DNA of 36,451 nt. Origin: Bacteroidota bacterium (GTDB lineage Bacteria; Bacteroidota; Bacteroidia; Cytophagales; Cyclobacteriaceae). Under the pieces are notes generated by a model. It was not told the origin of the DNA. It made no database searches and was given only the letters and a program-made list of their open reading frames with translations. Of this stretch, positions 1 to 6,806 are shown in pieces (within the stretch, counting starts at the first letter, position 1; every line of letters starts with the position of its first letter). The DNA lies in NCBI GenBank assembly GCA_023393375.1, contig JAEWLI010000024.1, positions 1-36,451 of the forward strand, read 5' to 3'. The translations under genes and the position numbers were made by a program.

Positions 1-1
1 G

Positions 2-337
2 AATGAGGCTTTGGGATATTTAAGGAAGCATAAAAACTTGTTGATGGCGGTTGAATTAGAAAAAGCGGAAAAGGAGCCAAACTATCAAACGATTCAAGAT
101 AATCTTGAGGCGGCTGATTTATTGGAAATGATCAATGAACTTCCTGATGGTTACAGAGCAGTTTTTAATTTGTACGCCATTGAAGGTTATTCACATAAAG
201 AAATTGCTGAACTATTAGGAATCAGTGAAAATACTTCGAAATCGCAATTGAGCCGGGCTCGGCAATATCTTCAAAAAAATTTATTAACGCAGGAATACCG
301 GTTAAATAAAAAATGTCAGGATCATGAAAAAGCTTGA
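2..337 (+). CDS. ECF-type RNA polymerase sigma factor, C-terminal part (5' end outside window)
   Basis: The open frame runs in from the left edge, so the N-terminal region 2 that would contact the -10 element is missing. The visible 111 codons contain a sigma region 4: an LPDGYRAVF segment followed by a helix-turn-helix with GYSHKEIAELLGISENT and then SQLSRARQYLQ, the usual signature of ECF sigma-70 factors that read the -35 element. The TTG at base 11 is an internal codon rather than a start. The frame overlaps the next gene by 14 bases, which points to translational coupling with the membrane anti-sigma-like protein. Family assignment is firm; the regulon is unknown, though the downstream surface protein suggests envelope or surface functions. 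Confidence 0.9.
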   Translation, partial: NEALGYLRKHKNLLMAVELEKAEKEPNYQTIQDNLEAADLLEMINELPDGYRAVFNLYAIEGYSHKEIAELLGISENTSKSQLSRARQYLQKNLLTQEYRLNKKCQDHEKA

Positions 338-1052
338 TAATCTGTTTCAACAAAAGTTGATCAACCATGCAGTACAACCTTCGGATACTGCATGGGAAAA
401 AATACATGAAGAACTACAACCACGGAAGGGTAAAAGATGGTTTCTCTATCTGTCTGTTGCTGCAAGTATTGTGTTGGTATTTTCATTAAGTATATTGCTG
501 TATCTCAATCAACCCACATCTATAATAAATGTAGTTACTGATAATCAGCAAGATCTGCCGAAGGAAGTACTAGAAGAAAAATTATCCCAGACCAAACTGC
601 TCGATCAACCAATGGCAGAAATACCTGAAAATCCTCAAAAATCAGATAAAAATGAAGCAGGTAAAAAAGCCCATGTTCCGGAAAAGAATCATGAAATTCA
701 AAACAAGGACATAATACTTGATCAAAATGAAAATTTGGAGCCATTATTAGCTGTTCAGGAGCTGCAGATGGAGGAAGCTGATTTAGTTACAGACTTAAAA
801 GAAAATATGCCAGAGTTGGTGGCTTCAGCAGAAAAGCCCCAACCTGTGATCAGGATTACTTATAAACGGTCAGAAACGGTGAGATCAGAACCATTACACT
901 TAGAAGAAAAGGATCGGACACTAGAAAAAATGATTGTGTTTGCACAGGATATCAAAAACTCCGGATTTGGCTTGTCAGATCTACGACAAGCCAAAGATCA
1001 ACTTCTTGATATCGATTTTAGAAGATCAGAGACAAAATTTAGAAATAATTAA
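324..1052 (+). CDS. Putative membrane anti-sigma factor (no zinc finger)
   Basis: This 242-residue protein has a short cytoplasmic N-terminus with an AWEKIHEEL segment (residues 23-31), one hydrophobic transmembrane helix (about 39-61), and a long charged, Glu/Lys/Gln-rich outer part likely to be largely disordered in the periplasm. That layout is typical of Bacteroidota proteins encoded directly after ECF sigma factors, which are presumed anti-sigma factors. The zinc-binding HxxxCxxC motif of classical ZAS anti-sigma factors is absent. The start overlaps the sigma gene by 14 bases and the next gene begins 13 bases after the stop, so all three are probably one operon. The anti-sigma role is inferred from position and topology, not from a recognised domain. 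Confidence 0.7.
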   Translation: MKKLDNLFQQKLINHAVQPSDTAWEKIHEELQPRKGKRWFLYLSVAASIVLVFSLSILLYLNQPTSIINVVTDNQQDLPKEVLEEKLSQTKLLDQPMAEIPENPQKSDKNEAGKKAHVPEKNHEIQNKDIILDQNENLEPLLAVQELQMEEADLVTDLKENMPELVASAEKPQPVIRITYKRSETVRSEPLHLEEKDRTLEKMIVFAQDIKNSGFGLSDLRQAKDQLLDIDFRRSETKFRNN

Positions 1053-1065
1053 ATCATATTAACCA

Positions 1066-2784
1066 ATGAAAGGAATTAGCACATTTTTATATGTAATTTT
1101 TTTAGTGCCTATTATTTCTCTAGGAAATAGTATTGAAGACACGATAACGATTGATTTAGGCAATAATAACAAGATCATTATCCTTGTGTCTGGGGAAGAT
1201 GATTTGAAAGACCTTCAGCAATATGACATTAATAAAATGTTGAAAGATTTGCAACTTTCCATAGATTCCGTGGATGCATCCCATTCGGAACTTACTATAG
1301 AGGACACTTCCGGCAATTATCTGAAAAGTGATGAATTTCCAAAAGATTTAGCTGAACTTGAGTTTGAACCCGGTGGATATTACCGCAAAATAAATATCAA
1401 GGGGGTCGAATCTGTGAACGTTGGCAATAATTTCGAAGCTCTGGTTAAACGAAGCAACTCTTATAAAATGACCATTAGTGGCAAAGAAACTGATGTGGAT
1501 GAAGTACATTATCAACAAAAGGGCAAACATTTGGAACTAGGTTATAGAACAAATACCACCAACCGAAAACAAAGGGTGAAGATATTAATAGAAATTCCTG
1601 AATTATACCACATCAAGGCATCAGGAGCAGCAAAAGTAAATGTAGTGGGTTTTGATTCGGATAATTTTCACGCAGAAGCATCTGGTGCGGCAAAGTTGCA
1701 AATGGCTTTTGTATCAAACGATGCATCGATCAATGCCAGTGGAGCTTCAAATGTAAAACTCTTTGGTAAAACCGACCGGTTAAAGTTGGATGCTTCAGGA
1801 GCATCAGAAATTGATGCCTCCACGTTTAATTCAGGATTTACACAGGTTAATTCGAGTGGAGCTTCAAAAATTTGGATTAATTCTCAACAAGTAGAATCAA
1901 AAGTTTCCGGAGCGGGCAGGGTCATCAACCGCAACAAGTCCGACTCCAGTGAACCACAATCGATCACTACCAGAAATTCATTTCGGGTCAAAATTGGAAA
2001 ATATGAATTTTCTGTTCCTACCGATGATTGGGATAATTTTGAACGCAGGATAGGAGATGTGGAATCCTTGAGTGATTTGGAAAACAGGATCGATAAATAC
2101 GAATACGTGCAGAAAGATATTCCTCCTGTCCGGCATTCAATGAATTTTGAATTCGGCATGAACAATTATCTTGAAAAAGGCAGCTTTCCGGATATTGATG
2201 GAGAATTGTACACAGTTAAACCATGGGGTTCGTGGATGGTAGGGATCAACTCAATACACAAATTCCACTTGGCTGGTCCCTTATTCCTCGATTGGGGCAA
2301 AGGTGTGAGTTGGTATAATTTTAAATTTGAAAATCCGGATGTCAGGGTATTGAAGGGTGATCATGGTGTAGTATTTGAACCGGATGCTCGGGAATTTGCC
2401 AGCGTAAAAAGTAAAATAACTATATCCCACATTAATATGAGTTTTGTACCTCTCCTGGATTTTGGACAGGGTTTGAGAAAGGTAAAAAGCTATTCGCTTG
2501 AAGGTATGCGATTTACTCAGTATCACAAACGTGGTTTCCGGATCGGTGCTGGACCTTATGCAGGTTATCGTATAGGTTCACATACTAAATATGTATATAA
2601 AGATGACCGAAAAGAAAGGGAAAAAGACAGGGGAAATTTCTTCCTCAATAATTGGAGGTACGGCATTCGCGGTCAAATAGGTTATAAAGCATTGGACTTG
2701 TTTTTTAATTATGACCTCAGTCCGCTTTATGTCGGCAAGGATAGCCCTGAACTCCAACCTTTTAGTTTTGGAATAATTTTTTAA
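1066..2784 (+). CDS. Secreted head-GIN (DUF2807) ladder fused to a putative outer-membrane beta-barrel
   Basis: The 572-residue product opens with a signal peptide (about 1-20). Residues 170-285 form a repetitive ladder in which ASGA/SSGA-type motifs recur at about 186, 205, 224, 243, 263 and 281, roughly every 19-20 residues. This is the pattern of the head-GIN domain (DUF2807), a beta-solenoid-like surface module. Residues 300-350 are charged and linker-like. Residues 355-572 have alternating hydrophobic and aromatic strands and end in phenylalanine, as in outer-membrane barrels. Most DUF2807 proteins I know are shorter and lack such a C-terminus. It is the third gene of the sigma/anti-sigma operon, so it is probably a direct target. 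The barrel call is inferred from strand pattern alone. Confidence 0.7.
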   Translation: MKGISTFLYVIFLVPIISLGNSIEDTITIDLGNNNKIIILVSGEDDLKDLQQYDINKMLKDLQLSIDSVDASHSELTIEDTSGNYLKSDEFPKDLAELEFEPGGYYRKINIKGVESVNVGNNFEALVKRSNSYKMTISGKETDVDEVHYQQKGKHLELGYRTNTTNRKQRVKILIEIPELYHIKASGAAKVNVVGFDSDNFHAEASGAAKLQMAFVSNDASINASGASNVKLFGKTDRLKLDASGASEIDASTFNSGFTQVNSSGASKIWINSQQVESKVSGAGRVINRNKSDSSEPQSITTRNSFRVKIGKYEFSVPTDDWDNFERRIGDVESLSDLENRIDKYEYVQKDIPPVRHSMNFEFGMNNYLEKGSFPDIDGELYTVKPWGSWMVGINSIHKFHLAGPLFLDWGKGVSWYNFKFENPDVRVLKGDHGVVFEPDAREFASVKSKITISHINMSFVPLLDFGQGLRKVKSYSLEGMRFTQYHKRGFRIGAGPYAGYRIGSHTKYVYKDDRKEREKDRGNFFLNNWRYGIRGQIGYKALDLFFNYDLSPLYVGKDSPELQPFSFGIIF

Positions 2785-2833
2785 ATCAAAAATTAAGGTA
2801 TTAGAGGTGCATAAAATTTGAATTTTATAAAAT

Positions 2834-2869
2834 AAAAAGGAGAAGTTATTTAACCAACCTCTCCTTTTT
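2834..2869. terminator. Bidirectional intrinsic terminator
   Basis: A 14-bp stem (one A-C mismatch on the plus strand, which becomes a wobble pair on the minus strand) with arms AAAAAGGAGAAGTT and AACCTCTCCTTTTT encloses an 8-base loop. It is flanked by A/T tracts on both sides. It lies between the convergent genes ending at 2784 and 2873 and would stop transcription from both. Confidence 0.85.
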
Positions 2870-2872
2870 ATT

Positions 2873-3118
2873 TTATGATGAACCATAAGCAGGTTTATCT
2901 ATATCAGGTTTATCCGTATTCCTGTTTCGATGGAGCTGCCTTACATTCTGACCAGGTGTATCTTCTTCATCAAGATATTTTTCAGTTATCTCTTCCGACC
3001 TGTCCAGAGCATCTTTTTCCGTAACTTTTTTTACTTCGGCCTTGCTTTTACCCGAATCGGATGGTTTGCCTTTCCCTTGAGGACTCATCCTATTTATTGC
3101 TTCTTTATTTTTTTCCAT
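2873..3118 (-). CDS. Small hydrophilic protein of unknown function
   Basis: The 81-residue product is almost entirely polar: Lys/Ser/Gly-rich at first, then acidic (EEITEKYLDEED), then basic, ending with a distinctive NRNTDKPDIDKPAYG tail. It has no signal peptide, membrane helix or cysteine and is probably disordered or small helical. I have an impression that similar tails occur in short Bacteroidota proteins, but I recognise no characterised family. A strong Shine-Dalgarno sequence (AAAGGAGG, bases 3130-3123 on the minus strand) sits 4 bases before the ATG, which is exceptional in this window. With the CBS-domain gene and the 68-residue gene it forms a minus-strand group that could be stress-related; this is a guess. 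Confidence 0.75.
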   Translation of the reverse strand: MEKNKEAINRMSPQGKGKPSDSGKSKAEVKKVTEKDALDRSEEITEKYLDEEDTPGQNVRQLHRNRNTDKPDIDKPAYGSS

Positions 3119-3122
3119 AATT

Positions 3123-3130
3123 CCTCCTTT
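3123..3130 (-). promoter_or_regulatory. Strong Shine-Dalgarno sequence
   Basis: The minus strand reads AAAGGAGG, then AATT, then the ATG ending at 3118. Nearly all other genes in the window have no recognisable ribosome binding site, as is usual in Bacteroidota, so this one stands out and supports the chosen start. Confidence 0.75.
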
Positions 3131-3258
3131 TTTAGTTCTTATATATAATGCTAACAGAAGGATGCCAGCTATGTTTTGGTATAAAAAACTTGACTATTAT
3201 GCAAAAGAAAGATAATATTTGGGAATAAAGACGATAGATAAATGCAAATGCAAGCCAT

Positions 3259-3465
3259 CTAAGCATATCTGAACATGTCCTGGTGTTCAGTCTGCTTTTC
3301 TGTTTTTACACCGATATCATTCAAGTAAGCCATTCGTTTGTTCCAATATTGCCATGAAACTTCATAATCCTGATCCTGGAGTGATTTGTAAAATCTCTTC
3401 CATAATTCAACAGAATGACGTTTTTCATCTTTCGTCATATCGGAGTACTTGCGTATTGCAGCCAT
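3259..3465 (-). CDS. Small hypothetical protein (68 aa)
   Basis: A short charged product rich in Lys, Tyr and Trp, with segments such as LWKRFYKSLQDQDYEVSWQYW that would form an amphipathic helix. There is no signal peptide or membrane segment and I recognise no family. The ATG is preceded by an A/T-rich stretch without a Shine-Dalgarno sequence, unlike the flanking genes on the same strand. The codon content looks normal for the window and no better frame covers this stretch, so I accept it as a probable gene. It might be a small stress or cytosolic accessory protein, but nothing in the sequence fixes that. Confidence 0.55.
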   Translation of the reverse strand: MAAIRKYSDMTKDEKRHSVELWKRFYKSLQDQDYEVSWQYWNKRMAYLNDIGVKTEKQTEHQDMFRYA

Positions 3466-3609
3466 AAAAAGTCAAGTTTAAGTAAAAAATTAGTTTTAAA
3501 ACTACTAAACTCTAATTAAAAAATCCTTCAATATGCGACTATCATGAAGGTGAATTATATAACGTATAATACCCCACACTGGTTCTCAAAAAAATTAAGT
3601 ACCGTGGTT

Positions 3610-4068
3610 TTACCAAGTAGTATGTTCTATTTTTAGTGCAGCACTTAATATGTCACGCCTGCTGACCAATCCTACAAGTTTTCCATTTTCCAAGACAGGG
3701 AATCTTCGGAAATGGGACTTCAGAAAGGCATCTGCCACATCCAGTACATCATGATCGAGGGTAATGCTAATAGGGTCAGGTGTCATATAATCAGATACTT
3801 TGCTTTTGCTGAGCATTTGATTGTGATATCCTACGTCCATAAGCACCCGCAAGCAATCCTTTTCTGTAATGATACCCACCAACTCTTCTTTTTCATTCAA
3901 TACAGGAGCCCCTGATATTTCATTTTCAATCATGGATTCAATTACCTCGGCTATATCCTGGTCAAGTGTAAAAGTCACCAGATCTGTTGCCATATATTTT
4001 CTGATGGGCTCATAATTAGGTTTATCAATGGCTTCTTTTGTGTTGATGAAACTGGGCCTGAAATTCAT
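3610..4068 (-). CDS. CBS-domain pair protein
   Basis: I place the start at the ATG ending at 4068 (MNFRPSF), not at the longer frame opening at 4125, because a strong GAGGAGG Shine-Dalgarno lies 5 bases upstream. The 152-residue product is essentially two tandem CBS domains (about 22-75 and 92-147), each with the typical hydrophobic-Gly-Ile/Leu-(I/V)(T/S)xxD pattern (VGIITEKDCL and VGLVSRRDIL). Paired CBS domains form a Bateman module that binds adenine nucleotides and senses energy state. No catalytic or DNA-binding domain is attached, so it would act by binding a partner. The partner is unknown. The divergent reductase gene begins 237 bases away. Confidence 0.9.
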   Translation of the reverse strand: MNFRPSFINTKEAIDKPNYEPIRKYMATDLVTFTLDQDIAEVIESMIENEISGAPVLNEKEELVGIITEKDCLRVLMDVGYHNQMLSKSKVSDYMTPDPISITLDHDVLDVADAFLKSHFRRFPVLENGKLVGLVSRRDILSAALKIEHTTW

Positions 4069-4073
4069 AAAAA

Positions 4074-4080
4074 CCTCCTC
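4074..4080 (-). promoter_or_regulatory. Strong Shine-Dalgarno sequence deciding the CBS-protein start
   Basis: The minus strand reads GAGGAGG followed by five bases and ATG. It overrides the longer alternative start 19 codons upstream, whose extra residues do not resemble a CBS-protein N-terminus. Confidence 0.8.
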
Positions 4081-4238
4081 GTTATAGTAAATAAAAAATT
4101 TGAGTAAAATCTGTCCGGATTGCACAGATGAAAAAATATCAGTTTAAATATAAATAAATAATTTCATTTAGTCAATAAAAGTTTCATTGCTTTAAAAAAA
4201 CTGTAACTAACACATGGGAAATCTCCCACAGAATAGTT

Positions 4239-4246
4239 TATTTTTG
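4239..4246 (+). promoter_or_regulatory. Candidate Bacteroidota -7 promoter element
   Basis: TATTTTTG matches the TAnnTTTG -7 consensus exactly. It lies 59 bases before the reductase start codon at 4306. No clear TTG -33 element is seen at the usual spacing, so this is only a candidate. Confidence 0.4.
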
Positions 4247-4254
4247 TTTACCAG

Positions 4255-4284
4255 ATAATTATTGGTATATCATCCAATAATTAT
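4255..4284 (+). repeat. Perfect 11-bp inverted repeat in the reductase leader
   Basis: Arms ATAATTATTGG (4255-4265) and CCAATAATTAT (4274-4284) are exact reverse complements around an 8-base spacer. They lie just downstream of the candidate -7 element and 21 bases before the start codon at 4306. It could be an operator for a dimeric regulator or an RNA hairpin in the leader; it lacks the U-tract of a terminator. Confidence 0.6.
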
Positions 4285-4305
4285 TTCTTATGTGGGTATT
4301 AAGAG

Positions 4306-5208
4306 ATGTCTATGGCAAATAAAATTACAATATCTGGGTCGAAAATAGGATGGGTGGGGACTGGTGTGATGGGTCAGTCAATGGTTAGGAATTTGTTAAA
4401 TGCCGGTTATTCAGTGGTAATATCTAATCGTACCAAAACAAAAGCGGTTGATCTAATCACAATGGGGGCTAAATGGTTCGATACTCCCAAAGAGGTGGCA
4501 ACACAAGCTGACATAATTTTTACAATGGTGGGATTCCCTCAAGATGTAGAGGAAGTTTATTTTTCGGAAAAAGGAATTTTTAATGGGATATCAAAAGGCA
4601 AAATTATAGTGGACATGACCACCACTAGTCCGTCTCTGTCAGAAAAGTTATATAAAAAAGCAAAATCCCTTAAAGCTCATGCGGTGGACGCACCTGTTTC
4701 AGGTGGCGATATTGGGGCAAAGAATGGGACTTTGTCAATAATGGCTGGTGGAGATATGCCTATTGTAGATAGTTTATATCCACTTTTAGAATGTTTAGGG
4801 AAAAATATAGTTTACCAGGGGAAGTGTGGAGCCGGCCAACATGCAAAAATGTGCAATCAGGTGGTAATAGCCAGTACAATGATAGGAGTATGTGAAGCCT
4901 TGTTGTATGGACAGCGAGCCGGTCTTGATTTACCCACGCTATTGTCATCGATTAATAAAGGTGCTGCCGGTTGTTGGTCTTTGGATCACCTGGCACCACG
5001 CATTATGGATAGAAATTTTGATCCAGGGTTTTATGTGAACCACTTTATTAAAGATATGGGTATTGCACTGCAGGAAGCTGAACGAATGAACATTACATTA
5101 CCAGGCTTAAAGTTGGCTCACCAACTGTACCTTGCAGTCCAGGAAAATGGTCATGGGAAAAAAGGGACTCATGCTTTAATGTTAGCCCTTGAAAAAATTT
5201 CCAGATAG
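4306..5208 (+). CDS. NAD(P)-dependent reductase, 3-hydroxyisobutyrate dehydrogenase / GLYR family
   Basis: The 300-residue length fits the beta-hydroxyacid dehydrogenase family. An N-terminal Rossmann fold carries G-x-G-x-x-G as GTGVMG (residues 18-23). The NRT after the second strand (41-43) suggests a preference for NADP(H). The substrate-binding DAPVSGG loop is at 128-134 and the catalytic lysine is K181 in GAGQHAKMCNQ. The all-helical C-terminal half matches the family dimerisation domain. Members reduce or oxidise short beta-hydroxyacids or semialdehydes (3-hydroxyisobutyrate, tartronate semialdehyde, glyoxylate, succinic semialdehyde), and sequence alone does not separate these. The gene appears to stand alone, with its own leader containing a perfect inverted repeat. 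A second in-frame ATG lies two codons downstream (4312), so the exact start is uncertain. Confidence 0.88.
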   Translation: MSMANKITISGSKIGWVGTGVMGQSMVRNLLNAGYSVVISNRTKTKAVDLITMGAKWFDTPKEVATQADIIFTMVGFPQDVEEVYFSEKGIFNGISKGKIIVDMTTTSPSLSEKLYKKAKSLKAHAVDAPVSGGDIGAKNGTLSIMAGGDMPIVDSLYPLLECLGKNIVYQGKCGAGQHAKMCNQVVIASTMIGVCEALLYGQRAGLDLPTLLSSINKGAAGCWSLDHLAPRIMDRNFDPGFYVNHFIKDMGIALQEAERMNITLPGLKLAHQLYLAVQENGHGKKGTHALMLALEKISR

Positions 5209-5308
5209 TATAAAATTTGTATTCACTATCACATTTTTACGCTTTTAGTTGGTTTTCTCAATTTTTTTTAATTAATTCAGGTTGTGATATTTATTTTACA
5301 TAAACAAC

Positions 5309-5683
5309 ATGGAAAAAAATTGCCTGGAGTGCGGAGAACCTCTTCGCGGTCGTTCTGATAAAAAATTCTGCTCTGATCAATGCAGAACGAGTTTTAATAA
5401 TCAATTAAAGCAGGAAACCAATAGTTTGGTAAAAAAGGTTGATTATACATTGAAAAAAAACCGGAGAATTTTACTGGAGTTGAATCCAAATGGAAAATCC
5501 CGAATACATCGGAAAACACTAATGGATATGGGGTTCAATTTCAACTATTTCACCAATATTTATAAAACTAAAAATGGGAATACTTATTATTTCTGTTTCG
5601 AACAGGGTTATCTTCCCATTGAAGAAGGGTATTTTGCCCTTGTTGTGAACAAGCAATTTTTTGGTGACTATAAATTGGCATAG
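5309..5683 (+). CDS. Zinc-ribbon protein of unknown function
   Basis: The 124-residue protein begins with a compact zinc ribbon: C5 and C8 (CLEC) and C21 and C25 (FCSDQC), resembling the DUF2116-type ribbon with a conserved KKFCSDxCR core. A basic helical segment follows (about 30-60), then a small beta-rich domain (70-124) with many aromatic residues. There is no membrane segment. Similar proteins are frequent in Bacteroidota but have no assigned role that I know of; the ribbon plus basic region could bind nucleic acid, which is a guess. It lies in the same direction as, but 53 bases before, the metallo-hydrolase gene, which has its own candidate promoter. Confidence 0.8.
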   Translation: MEKNCLECGEPLRGRSDKKFCSDQCRTSFNNQLKQETNSLVKKVDYTLKKNRRILLELNPNGKSRIHRKTLMDMGFNFNYFTNIYKTKNGNTYYFCFEQGYLPIEEGYFALVVNKQFFGDYKLA

Positions 5684-5687
5684 GATT

Positions 5688-5716
5688 TTGATAAGTTGTT
5701 AGGTTTCGTATTTTTG
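5688..5716 (+). promoter_or_regulatory. Candidate Bacteroidota promoter for the metallo-hydrolase operon
   Basis: TTTG (5688-5691) and TATTTTTG (5709-5716) resemble the -33 and -7 elements, separated by 17 bases, slightly shorter than the usual 19 or so. A start site near 5723 would give a very short leader before the ATG at 5737. Confidence 0.45.
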
Positions 5717-5736
5717 TATGTCACTCTTAAAAAAAG

Positions 5737-6483
5737 ATGGAATCTGAATATTCTCTACAAGTACTAGGCTCTGGAGACGCATTTGGAAGCGGCGGCAAAA
5801 ATCAAACTTCTTTTTACGTCAAGACTCCTGAAATTAATCTCCTCATAGATTGTGGCCCGTGTACACTCAGTTCATTAAAAAGCAATCAACTTTCTACCAA
5901 TGACATTGATGTGATTGTACTCAGTCATTTTCATGGGGATCATTTCTCAGGTGTACCATTTATCTTATTAGATGCAGCACTGATCGAAAAGCGGAAAAAG
6001 AAACTCAAGATTATCAGTCCGATGGATGGGGAATGGAAAATTAAACAACTGTTTAACTTGTTGTTTCCAGGTTCTGAGAAAATATTTGATGACCTTGACA
6101 TTGATTTTGTGTATTACGACAAATATGAAACCATCAAAGATGAGAAGTTTTCAATAACTGCTTTTCCTGCTATTCACTCTGAACAAGTATTTCCACATTC
6201 TTTAAAAATCTGTATTGGTGAAAAGATTGTGGGATATTCCGGTGATACCTCATGGACGGAAGACCTGATAGAAGTAGCTAAAAATGCCGATCTTTTTATC
6301 TGCGAGTGTAATTTCTATTCTGGGGAATTTGAAGGTCATATGAATTACAAGTTGCTTGAAAACAAACAAAATTTATTCAAGTGTAACCGACTACTTTTGA
6401 CCCATTTAGGGAATGAGATGTTGAGTAGGATGCAAGAAATCAACATGGAAGTGTGTGAAGACCACAAAATTTATAACTTTTAG
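5737..6483 (+). CDS. MBL-fold metallo-hydrolase, RNase Z-like
   Basis: This 248-residue metallo-beta-lactamase-fold protein keeps a full set of metal ligands: the HxHxDH motif HFHGDH (H64, H66, D68, H69), H147 in PAIHSE, D170 in YSGDTSW, and H223 in LLTHLG. The order and the SGDT motif match the RNase Z/ElaC branch, which processes tRNA 3' ends. However, it is shorter than typical RNase Z (about 300 residues) and I do not see the glycine-rich exosite arm that grips tRNA. A small-molecule phosphodiesterase or other hydrolase role is therefore equally possible. It heads a compact plus-strand operon with the 99-residue gene 23 bases downstream and the oxidoreductase gene after that. Confidence 0.85.
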   Translation: MESEYSLQVLGSGDAFGSGGKNQTSFYVKTPEINLLIDCGPCTLSSLKSNQLSTNDIDVIVLSHFHGDHFSGVPFILLDAALIEKRKKKLKIISPMDGEWKIKQLFNLLFPGSEKIFDDLDIDFVYYDKYETIKDEKFSITAFPAIHSEQVFPHSLKICIGEKIVGYSGDTSWTEDLIEVAKNADLFICECNFYSGEFEGHMNYKLLENKQNLFKCNRLLLTHLGNEMLSRMQEINMEVCEDHKIYNF

Positions 6484-6506
6484 CAGTCATTTTTAATTTA
6501 ATTTGA

Positions 6507-6806
6507 ATGAATTTCGAAGAATTCAGGGCGTCTATAAAACTCCAACAACTACCTGAAAATCTCAATCCGGCCCTTCGATCGTTGTGGTATGATGCCCAGG
6601 GCAATTGGACTGAGGCACATACTATTGCGCAGCAGATTGAAGATTTTACCGGTGCCTGGATACATGGATACCTACACAGAAAAGAAGGAGATCATTCGAA
6701 CGCGGCTTATTGGTACTCCCGAGCAGGAAAAAACCCTCCCAACATTTCATTACAGGAAGAGTGGGAATTAATTGTTAGACAGATATTGAATAATCATCAT
6801 GGTTAG
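6507..6806 (+). CDS. Small conserved-looking hypothetical protein (99 aa)
   Basis: A 99-residue soluble protein rich in Trp, His and Ala, with a central segment (YDAQGNWTEAHTIAQQ, then AWIHGYLHRKEGDHSNAAYWYSRAG) that reads like a pair of TPR/Sel1-like helices. I have an impression that similar short proteins with an AHxIAQ...AWIHAYLHRKEGD...AxYWYxRAG pattern occur in several bacterial phyla, without an assigned function. It starts 23 bases after the metallo-hydrolase gene and overlaps the oxidoreductase gene by 8 bases, so translational coupling is likely. No signal peptide or catalytic motif is visible. Confidence 0.75.
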   Translation: MNFEEFRASIKLQQLPENLNPALRSLWYDAQGNWTEAHTIAQQIEDFTGAWIHGYLHRKEGDHSNAAYWYSRAGKNPPNISLQEEWELIVRQILNNHHG

